From Niastella sp. (GTDB lineage: Bacteria; Bacteroidota; Bacteroidia; Chitinophagales; Chitinophagaceae): a stretch of 64,000 bases of DNA. The stretch spans positions 1,240,001 through 1,304,000 of the forward strand of contig JADJVM010000008.1 of the NCBI GenBank assembly GCA_016710595.1. Reading direction: 5' to 3'. Positions within the stretch are counted from its first letter, which is position 1; the number at the start of each line of letters is the position of its first letter. Positions 8,413 through 16,607 of this stretch are shown here, piece by piece. The position numbers were made by a program, and so were the translations under genes. The notes beneath the pieces were generated by a model. That model was given only the letters and a program-made list of their open reading frames with translations. It ran no database searches and had not been told where the DNA came from.

Positions 8413-9489
8413 TTAATTAAAAGTAAGTGGAAAATTGCATGTAGAACTTCCACCCGTTACAGCAAAATTAAAAGCGCCTGCTGCGGTGGGCGTACCTGTT
8501 GCGGTAAGCGTTACAGATTGTGTACCTGTTGCAGAAAAATTACCCATTCCTAAAAATGTTACTCCATTTATAGTGTTGCTGGCTATCGTATAAGCGCCCA
8601 CACTACTTACTATTACATTTACTTTTACGGTATTAGCGCCACTCATCGGAGTACCGGCAGTATAAGTACCGGAACTGGTAAAGTTTGCACAACTTCCGCC
8701 GCCACCGCCCATTGAGAAAACAGCAGCGCTGGTTCCACTCGCAGGCAATACAATTAATGCAAAACGGCATTTGGTAAGGGTATCACTGCTTACCTGTGTA
8801 AGCCAAATACCATCTTCAAGCGGAGTACCAAATCCGCTAAGGGTTACACTATTTACCCCTGCATTTAAAAATACACCCGAGCCGGAAAACAACATTCCAT
8901 TAAATGATTGAACGGCCAGGTTATATGTACCGGGAATACTAACATTCGTATTAAATGTGATGCTATTCGTTGGGTTTAAAGCAACGCCTACTTTGTACGT
9001 TCCATTTACATTATAATTAAGGCAACTATCGGGGTGCCCGTTTAATTTATAGATGCCAGGAAGGGTATTAGCAGGAACGGTTAATATATTTATTACACAA
9101 GTACTGGAATCATACTTAACAGTATAATTAAAAGGCCCCACAGCTATTGGAGTGCCACCCCCCATTAAACGTACTGTATTATTTCCTGCAGTAGAAATAA
9201 TACCCAGTGCTTTAAAATAAATTCCATTTATCGTATCGGTAGTAATTACGTAAGAACCCGGTGTGGTTACATTTAACTGTACATCTATATAATTGGTACT
9301 ACCCAGCCCCCTTCCTGCCTTATAAATACCATTCACAAAATTGGGAAGGCAATTGCCACCACCATCACTTTTTAAAGTACCATCAGATGGCCCAACAATT
9401 CCACCTTCATAACTATTTTCTTTTTCACAGGCTACTAAAAACAGAATAGCTGTTGTAAAAATCAATAGGGTTTTTATAAATCTCATCAA
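8413..9489 (-). CDS. lipoprotein of three tandem Cys-to-Cys repeats
   Basis: A 358-residue lipoprotein (lipobox LVAC, C21) of unknown function. After a short linker it consists of three homologous repeats running C47-C131, C156-C241 and C267-C351, so the cysteine spacing is 84, 85 and 84 residues. Each repeat follows the pattern Y(K/T)-(A/V)-G ... TN or AN ... V..PG(S/T)Y ... NG ... F ... GNN/GTQ-SVTL ... GTP ... G, ending in a Cys-containing strand. The spacing suggests one disulfide per repeat and an Ig-like or beta-sandwich fold. It should be anchored to the outer membrane. It lies 28 bases after lspA and may be read from the lspA promoter. Confidence 0.75.
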   Translation of the reverse strand: MMRFIKTLLIFTTAILFLVACEKENSYEGGIVGPSDGTLKSDGGGNCLPNFVNGIYKAGRGLGSTNYIDVQLNVTTPGSYVITTDTINGIYFKALGIISTAGNNTVRLMGGGTPIAVGPFNYTVKYDSSTCVINILTVPANTLPGIYKLNGHPDSCLNYNVNGTYKVGVALNPTNSITFNTNVSIPGTYNLAVQSFNGMLFSGSGVFLNAGVNSVTLSGFGTPLEDGIWLTQVSSDTLTKCRFALIVLPASGTSAAVFSMGGGGGSCANFTSSGTYTAGTPMSGANTVKVNVIVSSVGAYTIASNTINGVTFLGMGNFSATGTQSVTLTATGTPTAAGAFNFAVTGGSSTCNFPLTFN

Positions 9490-9517
9490 TTAAAAATTTA
9501 GCTAAAGATATATTTTT

Positions 9518-10216
9518 TTATGAAACCTGTGTATGATCATCAATAATTGCTCCAGTCTCTACCGTATGGGATTCATTTTGCCCGGGGCGAAGACCCAAAA
9601 AGCGCCTTTGAAATAAAAATATTGTTATTACCCCTGTACTGATAGCAGCATCTGCAATATTAAATATGGGCCTGAAAAACTCAAAATATTCACCCCCCCA
9701 AATTGGAAACCAGGTAGGAAAATGGCCTTTAATAATAGGAAAATAAAACATATCTACCACGTTGCCATGCAAAAAAGAAGAATATCCATTTGAAGAAAAA
9801 TGAGCCAATCCATCATAACTTACATAATCTCCCATTAGCGGATCAAACAACATCCCTTTATCAAATATCATCCCGTAAAACATAGAATCAATTAAATTTC
9901 CAAATGCCCCGGCATACACCAATGCGGCACAAATAATAAAGCCCGTTTTATACCCTTTTTTTATTATATGCCCCAAATACCAGGTGCCCCCTACTACGGC
10001 TGCCATCCTGAAAATAGTGAGGGCCAGCTTTCCCCAGTTACCCCCAAACTTCCAACCATAGGCCATACCGGGGTTTTCTACAAAGTAAAATTGAAACCAA
10101 TCTCCAATAACATGTTTAGAGGTATTGATCGGATATTGTGTTTTGATATATATTTTAAGCGCCTGGTCTGCTATCAGGATTAAAGCAATAAATAACGCAA
10201 CATGTGTTTTTTTCAT
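9518..10216 (-). CDS. lspA: lipoprotein signal peptidase (signal peptidase II)
   Basis: A 232-residue inner-membrane aspartyl peptidase that cleaves prolipoprotein signal peptides after lipidation. It has four membrane segments and the conserved VENPGMAYG (46-54), AGAFGNLID (102-110), GNVVD (D155) and NIADAAIS (D189); D155 and D189 correspond to the catalytic dyad. In typical LspA the first Asp follows GNLxD by nine residues; here the gap is 45, and the second gap is also enlarged. Bacteroidota LspA proteins are commonly longer than the roughly 160-residue E. coli enzyme for this reason. It follows murF/alr by 89 bases but has its own promoter. Lipoproteins elsewhere in the window are its likely substrates. 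Confidence 0.93.
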   Translation of the reverse strand: MKKTHVALFIALILIADQALKIYIKTQYPINTSKHVIGDWFQFYFVENPGMAYGWKFGGNWGKLALTIFRMAAVVGGTWYLGHIIKKGYKTGFIICAALVYAGAFGNLIDSMFYGMIFDKGMLFDPLMGDYVSYDGLAHFSSNGYSSFLHGNVVDMFYFPIIKGHFPTWFPIWGGEYFEFFRPIFNIADAAISTGVITIFLFQRRFLGLRPGQNESHTVETGAIIDDHTQVS

Positions 10217-10223
10217 AAAGGAA

Positions 10224-10231
10224 CAAAGATA
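10224..10231 (-). promoter_or_regulatory. -7 promoter element (TATCTTTG) of lspA
   Basis: Exact TAnnTTTG on the minus strand, ending seven bases before the lspA ATG, so the transcript would be almost leaderless. Confidence 0.55.
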
Positions 10232-10305
10232 AGTGTAAAGCTGAAATTTGAAATTTTAGAATGGTATAGTGATAAACCTTAACAAAAAATAATCACTCAT
10301 CATAT

Positions 10306-12792
10306 CTATTCCTGGTAATAGACCCGCCGAACCCGTTGGGATATATTTGTCAATATTTCGTAGGGGATCGTATTTGCCCAATTTGCCAGCATGGTTACGG
10401 TAAGCTCTTCGCCAAATACAATCACTTCATCTTCTTCAGCTACCTCTATACCCGTTACATCCAGCATGAGCATATCCATACAAACGCTACCCAGTACCGA
10501 CGCTAACTGTCCATTCACCAACATTTTTCCTGCACCGTTCCCAAGGCTCCGGGGATAGCCATCAGCATACCCAATACGCACAGTAGCAATCGTACCATCG
10601 TAAGGCATAATTGCTGCTCGGCTATATCCTATGGACTCTCCTTTATTAATTTGCCTGATTTGTGAAATGGTGGTTTTTAATGTAGTCACATTTTTTAATA
10701 AACTTTGTGTAACCTTATCCCTGTCTATACCATAGAGGCCAATACCCAGCCTTACCATATCTAATTGCATTTTGGGAAACCTTTTAATTGCCGCAGAGTT
10801 AGCAATATGACGAATAAAACGGTAATTCAGTACATTTTCAATTTCTCTTGCCATTTGTAAAAAAGACTCATATTGAAATTGTGTAAAATCATCATGTTCC
10901 ATTTCTGCACTACCTACCAGGTGCGAAAAAACAGATGCTACCTGAAAGCAAGCTGCATCTTTTAAATGAGAACAAAGAGGAGGAATAGCAGCTGCTTCAA
11001 AGCCAAGCCGGTGCATGCCTGTATCTAATTTCAGATGAACTTTATAAGATTTTATTCCATGTTGCAGCAAATAATTTTTAAATGCCAGTAAAATATTAAA
11101 TGAATATAATTCCGGCTCCAGGTTATATTGAATTATTTTATCAAAGCCTGCCTCTTCTGTATTCATAACCATTATGGGAACTAAGATGCCGGCTTTACGA
11201 AGTTCGACCCCTTCATCTGCGTATGCAACGCCCAGGTAATCTGCCCCTGCATGTTGCAGTAAAGAAGCAATTTCGTAGCTGCCGCTTCCATAACTAAAGG
11301 CTTTCACCATAGCCATCATTTTTACGGATGGAGTTGTAAATGATTTGAATGTTTTATAATTATGCCGCAGTGCATTTAAATCTATTTCTAAATAGGTTTC
11401 ATGCATTTTTTGTTCTAATGCACGGCTTACTTTTTCAAACTGAAAAATCCTGGCTGCTTTTAATAAAATAGTTTCATTTTGCAAATGCAGGAATGGTAAA
11501 TTAGCCAATAGCGCTTCGGTACTGTCAAAAAAATGAATATGCGGAATACCATGAAAAAAAGAAGCGTATTTTTTTAATTGAATCCCAATCCCGATAAACC
11601 GGAAAAGATTTTTTTTATGTAAAATTGCGGCAATGCTGGCATATAATTTTTCCTCCTCCATACCCGATTGCAACAAGTCGCTTAATATTAAAGTCTGCTT
11701 ATGATGCTGTTGCTGCTGTTGCAAAAAATCCAGCGCCACTTGCAATGAATTAATATCTGTATTATAACTATCATTAATAATGGAACAATTGTTAATCCCC
11801 TGCTTTTGCTCAAGCCGCATAGCAATGGGCTTTAATGGCTTTACTCTTTCATTGATAATAGAAGCTGAATAACCGAGATAAAGCATCACTGAAATACAGG
11901 TTAGCACATTATGAACGGATGCTTTGTCTGTAAAAGGGAGGGTGAACGTAAAATTTTTTGTTTTATAAATTGCATTTACAACAGTTTCAAATTCCATGAA
12001 GTTTAGGTCTGAAATCAAAAGATCTGCTTTGGCCATTTGCCCCCAGGTAAAAGTTTCAAGAGTTTTATTTTTCTCGTGCACAAATTGCTTAACCGCATCA
12101 TCCACTTCTTGTTGATCTTTATTATAGATCAAAAGACTGGAAGCAATGAATAATTTTAATTTTTCATTTATTTTCTCACGCCTACCGGGAAATCCTTCAG
12201 CATGGGCTTCTCCAATGAATGTAAGGATACCAATACCGGGGTTGATCATTTTTTGCAGCCGATCCATTTCACCGGGCAAAGAAATACCTGCTTCAAATAT
12301 TGCCAGGTTATTATTTTCATTCATTTGCCAAACACTAAGCGGTACGCCCGTTTGCGAATTAAAACTCCTTGGGCTCCTGGTAATATTATAATCGTTGCTT
12401 AGTAAATGATACAGCCATTCTTTCACAATGGTTTTACCATTACTACCCGTAATGCCAATGACCGGATAAGAAAATTTATTTCTTTGTGCGGCAGCAATTT
12501 GTTGTAATGCCTGCAGGCAATCTGTTACTTTTAAAAAAATAGCGCCTTTAAGTTTTTCTTTTAAGTGATAAGTAACCGGAACAACAAAATATTGCTGACC
12601 TTTTTGATATAACGCCTCAATAAAATCAATTCCTTGTTTAGTTGTACCCGGCAAAGCAAAAAATAAAGTAGCAGATGGAAATAGTAATCGCCGGCTATCG
12701 GTTAATAAATATTCGATAACCGGGTTATCAATCGGTGGCTCCTCCCAGGATGCTCCAATTATTTGGGCAATATCTTTTAAAGTAAATGACAA
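10306..12792 (-). CDS. murF/alr: bifunctional MurF ligase / alanine racemase
   Basis: An 828-residue fusion. Residues 1 to about 450 are UDP-N-acetylmuramoyl-tripeptide:D-Ala-D-Ala ligase (MurF), with the ATP-binding GITGSNGKT near residue 113. Residues from about 455 onward are a fold-type III PLP alanine racemase, with the PLP lysine in MAMVKAFSYGSG and the motif RIGYADGYPR. One protein therefore makes D-alanine and adds the D-Ala-D-Ala dipeptide, an arrangement known in Bacteroidota. In the MurF half the P-loop reads GKTIVKEW, with Ile where Thr is common. It starts three bases after the terC stop, so it is almost certainly in the gldF-gldG-terC-murF/alr operon. Confidence 0.95.
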   Translation of the reverse strand: MSFTLKDIAQIIGASWEEPPIDNPVIEYLLTDSRRLLFPSATLFFALPGTTKQGIDFIEALYQKGQQYFVVPVTYHLKEKLKGAIFLKVTDCLQALQQIAAAQRNKFSYPVIGITGSNGKTIVKEWLYHLLSNDYNITRSPRSFNSQTGVPLSVWQMNENNNLAIFEAGISLPGEMDRLQKMINPGIGILTFIGEAHAEGFPGRREKINEKLKLFIASSLLIYNKDQQEVDDAVKQFVHEKNKTLETFTWGQMAKADLLISDLNFMEFETVVNAIYKTKNFTFTLPFTDKASVHNVLTCISVMLYLGYSASIINERVKPLKPIAMRLEQKQGINNCSIINDSYNTDINSLQVALDFLQQQQQHHKQTLILSDLLQSGMEEEKLYASIAAILHKKNLFRFIGIGIQLKKYASFFHGIPHIHFFDSTEALLANLPFLHLQNETILLKAARIFQFEKVSRALEQKMHETYLEIDLNALRHNYKTFKSFTTPSVKMMAMVKAFSYGSGSYEIASLLQHAGADYLGVAYADEGVELRKAGILVPIMVMNTEEAGFDKIIQYNLEPELYSFNILLAFKNYLLQHGIKSYKVHLKLDTGMHRLGFEAAAIPPLCSHLKDAACFQVASVFSHLVGSAEMEHDDFTQFQYESFLQMAREIENVLNYRFIRHIANSAAIKRFPKMQLDMVRLGIGLYGIDRDKVTQSLLKNVTTLKTTISQIRQINKGESIGYSRAAIMPYDGTIATVRIGYADGYPRSLGNGAGKMLVNGQLASVLGSVCMDMLMLDVTGIEVAEEDEVIVFGEELTVTMLANWANTIPYEILTNISQRVRRVYYQE

Positions 12793-12795
12793 GTG

Positions 12796-13794
12796 CTATT
12801 TATTTTGTGCTGAGGCATCTTCTTCCGTTTGATCTTCTCGTTTTTGATAAATGGAATATAAAATTGATCCGCCAATACAGGCAACAATTACCAGCAAAGA
12901 TATCCAAACGGGCATGTGCAAATAATCATTATGCACACCTGCAAATGCCAGTAAAGGCAATAACATTTTTATACCGATAAATAAAAGGACAATGGCAATA
13001 CCCTGTTGTAAATAATCGAATCGGCTGGCGGCTCCTTTTAATAAAAAGAATAAACTACGAAGACCCAGCACCGCAAAAATATTTGAAGAATAAATCAACA
13101 TTTTCTTACTTGGATCGGGGATAATTGAAAATACAGCGGGGATTGAGTCAACTGCAAAAACCAAATCGATAAGACCCAGCATAATAACAACCATGAACAA
13201 TGTAGTGTAATGCCGCTTGCCATCCTTATAGATAATAAATTTGCCATTGGGTTCTTCATCGGTAGTACGAAACATTTTTCGCATGAGTTTGTATGCCCAA
13301 TTTTTACCCGGTTCAAATTCTTCATCATCTCCGCTACTGAACATTTTAATACCGGTTGCCACCAGAAAAATACCAAATACATACATCACCCAACTAAAAC
13401 GAGCTACCAATTCGCTTCCTACCGCAATAAATATGATACGAAAAACGATAGCCATTAATATCCCCAGCAACAATACCCGGGAGTAGTGATCTTCCTTAAC
13501 TTTAAAAAACGAAAAGATGATAATAAATACAAAAATATTATCTATACTCAACGACCATTCCAGCAGGTATGCAGAAATATACTGAATAACATCTTCTTTA
13601 CCCTGGCCATGAATATTTTCAAAATAAACAAAAATGCAAAACGCAAAAGCCAATATCACCCAAAAAAATGTTTGAATGAGTGCTGCTTTTAAAGTAACAA
13701 CTTTGTTTTTTTTACTCAGTAAGCCAAGGTCGAAAAGCAAAGCAAGCAATATCAATCCTATAAAAACAACATACGTAATCTCAGTTTTATTCAT
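12796..13794 (-). CDS. TerC family membrane protein
   Basis: A 332-residue integral membrane protein of the TerC family with about eight or nine hydrophobic segments. Family hallmarks are the acidic membrane motifs EWSLSIDNIFVFIII and DLVFAVDSIPAVF. Relatives have been linked to tellurite resistance and, more recently, to manganese export that supplies secreted metalloenzymes; the role here is not shown by sequence. I chose the ATG at 13794 because the preceding 33 residues are translated gldG sequence in another frame. That ATG overlaps the gldG stop (ATGA), implying translational coupling. The C-terminus is charged and cytoplasmic (QKREDQTEEDA). Confidence 0.9.
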   Translation of the reverse strand: MNKTEITYVVFIGLILLALLFDLGLLSKKNKVVTLKAALIQTFFWVILAFAFCIFVYFENIHGQGKEDVIQYISAYLLEWSLSIDNIFVFIIIFSFFKVKEDHYSRVLLLGILMAIVFRIIFIAVGSELVARFSWVMYVFGIFLVATGIKMFSSGDDEEFEPGKNWAYKLMRKMFRTTDEEPNGKFIIYKDGKRHYTTLFMVVIMLGLIDLVFAVDSIPAVFSIIPDPSKKMLIYSSNIFAVLGLRSLFFLLKGAASRFDYLQQGIAIVLLFIGIKMLLPLLAFAGVHNDYLHMPVWISLLVIVACIGGSILYSIYQKREDQTEEDASAQNK

Positions 13795-15503
13795 GCCCTT
13801 GTTTTTGCATATTTTCTTTTTCGCATCCAGGTGAAAAATAATGCGAATATGATAACTAAAAGAATGGGCAACGCCGTATTGATGGCCTGCCAAAAAATTT
13901 TTTCTTCTTTTACCTTTTTAATATCTAATAACCGTACCACAAAATCTTTGGCCCGGGCTTCGCTTAAACCATTTTCATTTACTAAAAACTCAAGGCAGTT
14001 TATAACGAATTCCCGGTTAGCAAACATAAATTCCCGCTGCGTTCCATAAGTGTAAGGGTTCAAGCCCATGGCAATGGGTTGCCCGCCTTTGATGACCGCA
14101 TTTAAGGGAATATCTCCATCAGCCACCATGATCATTTTGGTATCATGGATATTTTCGGGCAAATATTGTGCATTATATTTTACCAGACTATCCTGCATTG
14201 ACTGTGAAAGCCGGTTTGCATACAGGGAACGAAATTTACCTTCTAACAATACAGCTACCGGGATATTTGCTGTTTTAAAGTTATCATCTTCAGGGGCGTT
14301 CACATTTTCTTTACCGCTGATAAGTGCTGGCGTGCCTATTTTCCGGGCATTGGCAGAAGAACTGAGTAGCACGGTTTTTTTAATTCCCGGTGCTTCTACG
14401 GTATCAATAGAGTTTACAAACCTGCCTACAACAAAGCCCAGGTTCCGGTTGATGGGATGATTGTTTTTAGAATCAAAAACGGGAAAATAATTCCAGGGCA
14501 ATAATTCAAACTGGCCATTCCCATTTACATCAAAAGGTAATTGGTCGCATTGCAAATCCATCACCAGGTCGGGGTTTTGGCGTACACCGTATCTAAAAAA
14601 CAGATCAGAGAGGTTTAAGTTTCTATCGTAAGCGATCACTTCATTTTTTATTTGAAGGCTATCCATCTCGGCATTTAACCGATCTACAAACCAAATTATT
14701 TTACCGCCATTCATTACATATTGATCCAGTTTTAATTTTTCATCATCGCCAAATGGTATGGTAGGTTTCACTACCAGCAATACTTTAAATTCCCTGGGCA
14801 ATAGGGGTTGCGTTTTTAAATTAAAAGTAAACAGTGTATAATTGGGTTTTAGTACATTTTGCACTAGGTCATACGTACTGTAATCTTCGGGTTCACCATT
14901 ACCAATGGCAAATGCAACAACCGGCTTTTCATTAATAGTAATTTTAGAAATACCATCTGCCAGTTTATATTCCAATAATGCAGCAGCGCTACTTAACTCC
15001 TGGAAGTTGATGAGTGGTGTTTTTCCCTGGTAAAGCGAAACGGGCATCAGCAGGTTATTATATTCAATCAGCGCTGCCGGGTAAACCAATTGTTGCTGTT
15101 GCCCCTGCTCTACCTGCGAAGTAAGATTTATAGGATACAAACCCATCGCACCGAGGGTATCAGCATAACTTGTACCCGTACCCGGAATTTTTTCGTCAGG
15201 AGAAATAAAATGATACTCTATTTTATTTCCTGCCACTTCTTTAAACTCCTGGAGCATTTCTTCAGTAGATTTTCCTAATTGTTTAAACCCACTGGGTAAG
15301 TTTCCTTTTAAAAAAACCTGCACTTGTACAACCCCTTCAGTTTTCTTTAATAATTTTTTAGTGGCTTCGCTCAGGGTAAACCTTTTTTCTGATGTAAAGT
15401 CAACACGGGTATGCCATACGGAGGCAGCCCAGTTCAATAACAATAAAAAGAATCCTATAATAAGGACCCCTACTCTTGAATCATATTGTTTTTTAAAAGC
15501 CAT
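13791..15503 (-). CDS. gldG: gliding motility-associated ABC transporter component GldG
   Basis: A 570-residue protein with an N-terminal membrane anchor (about 14-30), a large extracytoplasmic region of the GldG/ABC-type-uncharacterised-transport (DUF4350-like) family, and a C-terminal membrane helix (about 543-560) followed by basic residues. In Flavobacterium johnsoniae GldG works with GldF and the ATPase GldA as an ABC transporter needed for gliding; its substrate is unknown. Here it starts 16 bases after gldF and overlaps terC by four bases. No gldA is adjacent. The only ABC ATPase in the window (50593) has its own permease partner. Confidence 0.92.
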   Translation of the reverse strand: MAFKKQYDSRVGVLIIGFFLLLLNWAASVWHTRVDFTSEKRFTLSEATKKLLKKTEGVVQVQVFLKGNLPSGFKQLGKSTEEMLQEFKEVAGNKIEYHFISPDEKIPGTGTSYADTLGAMGLYPINLTSQVEQGQQQQLVYPAALIEYNNLLMPVSLYQGKTPLINFQELSSAAALLEYKLADGISKITINEKPVVAFAIGNGEPEDYSTYDLVQNVLKPNYTLFTFNLKTQPLLPREFKVLLVVKPTIPFGDDEKLKLDQYVMNGGKIIWFVDRLNAEMDSLQIKNEVIAYDRNLNLSDLFFRYGVRQNPDLVMDLQCDQLPFDVNGNGQFELLPWNYFPVFDSKNNHPINRNLGFVVGRFVNSIDTVEAPGIKKTVLLSSSANARKIGTPALISGKENVNAPEDDNFKTANIPVAVLLEGKFRSLYANRLSQSMQDSLVKYNAQYLPENIHDTKMIMVADGDIPLNAVIKGGQPIAMGLNPYTYGTQREFMFANREFVINCLEFLVNENGLSEARAKDFVVRLLDIKKVKEEKIFWQAINTALPILLVIIFALFFTWMRKRKYAKTRA

Positions 15504-15519
15504 AGTGTAGAATGCCCGA

Positions 15520-16248
15520 TCAGGTTGTTTTTGATTGCAGCTTTTTAACGGTAATTAATAAAAAGAAATAAATAATACTTAAAAAATAAATCATATCACG
15601 GCTATCCATTACACCACGGCTTATGCTGCGATAGTGAAAATCAATCCCCAGCATTTCAATATAATAATCTGCACCCCCACTAAAAGCGGGTAGCTTGCTT
15701 AATGCACTAAAGCCAAAATATAAAATGAGGCAGGCAAATACCGAAATTAAAAAAGCAACAACGGCATTTGCTGTAAGCCCACTGCAACAAAGGCTGATAG
15801 CAGCAAATACAGCGCCCAGCATCAATAAACCAATATAACTCCCGGCAATACCACCCGTATCAATGCTGGCGGTGGCACTTAATACATCAATGGTATATAC
15901 ATAAATAAATGTGGGAATAATTACGATAACCAATACAATAAGAATGGAAATATATTTTCCTAAAACGATCTGCCAACCCGAAAGGGGTTTTGTTTTTAAT
16001 AATTCTATTGTACCGCTTTTAATTTCATCAGATAAAGTTCTCATGCCAATAGCCGGAACTAAAAATAAGAGTATCCAGGGCGCCAATTCAAAAAAATTGG
16101 ATAAGCTGGCATACCCATTCTCTAAAATACTGCTGGTAGGCAGTACAAAAAGAAAGATACCATTAATAAGCAGGAACAAAATAATGGCAAGGTAACCGGT
16201 AAGGTTACTAAAAAATTGCCCGATCTCTTTTTTTGCGACGCTCCACAT
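15520..16248 (-). CDS. gldF: gliding motility-associated ABC transporter permease GldF
   Basis: A 242-residue ABC-2 type permease with six membrane segments, starting MWSVAKKEIGQFFSNLTGYL, which is the usual GldF N-terminus. An in-frame ATG at 16281 would add 11 residues but gives an atypical N-terminus. The cytoplasmic loop MRTLSDEIKSGTIELLKTKPLSGWQ is characteristic of ABC-2 permeases. It is the first gene of the gldF-gldG-terC-murF/alr operon. No exact TAnnTTTG is seen upstream; the nearest resemblance is TAAATTGC about 26 bases before the start. It should act with GldG in the inner membrane. Confidence 0.92.
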   Translation of the reverse strand: MWSVAKKEIGQFFSNLTGYLAIILFLLINGIFLFVLPTSSILENGYASLSNFFELAPWILLFLVPAIGMRTLSDEIKSGTIELLKTKPLSGWQIVLGKYISILIVLVIVIIPTFIYVYTIDVLSATASIDTGGIAGSYIGLLMLGAVFAAISLCCSGLTANAVVAFLISVFACLILYFGFSALSKLPAFSGGADYYIEMLGIDFHYRSISRGVMDSRDMIYFLSIIYFFLLITVKKLQSKTT

Positions 16249-16607
16249 ACTGTTTAAATTGCTGCAATTTACATGATACAAGTGTGATTTAAGTGTTTAA
16301 CTGCCTGTTGCAATAAAAATAATAAAGCCATGCAGCATATATCATCTTCCTGCTGTCTTTTCCAGTATTGACATTGTTTAGTCATATATGGTAATAGTAT
16401 GGGATAGCCAAACGACCCAAACTTTTGCGAAACTGTTTACCCAAACCAACTGCTTCCCCCGTTTTTTACGGGGGATTTTTATTTTACCATCCCTGTTCTT
16501 TAAAATTATTGATTAACGAATGCTATTGGCAATTATTTAACAAAATAAAATCAGTTGTGCGTATGTAAAAGCGGGATTACATTCATCCCAGTAAAAAATC
16601 ATACTGT
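16249..16607. other. 359-base intergenic region between divergent gldF and the VWA gene
   Basis: No ORF with coding character is visible. The region holds a strong hairpin with a T-tract at 16456-16486 pointing in the + direction, although no + gene precedes it. It should also hold the promoters of gldF (minus) and the VWA gene (plus), neither with an exact TAnnTTTG. The 100-150 bases before the hairpin could encode a small RNA, but I cannot assign a family. Confidence 0.5.
16456..16486 (+). terminator. orphan intrinsic terminator
   Basis: Stem CCCCCGT (16456-16462) and ACGGGGG (16468-16474) with a T5 loop, followed by ATTTTTATTTTA. It lies 122 bases before the VWA gene and after no + strand gene, so it would end a short untranslated transcript or attenuate one entering the VWA gene. 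Confidence 0.65.

Noticed and set aside
12146..12402. Two overlapping + strand ORFs of 66-81 residues inside murF/alr
   Set aside because: They are shadows of a clear enzyme gene on the other strand, with no family features or start signals.
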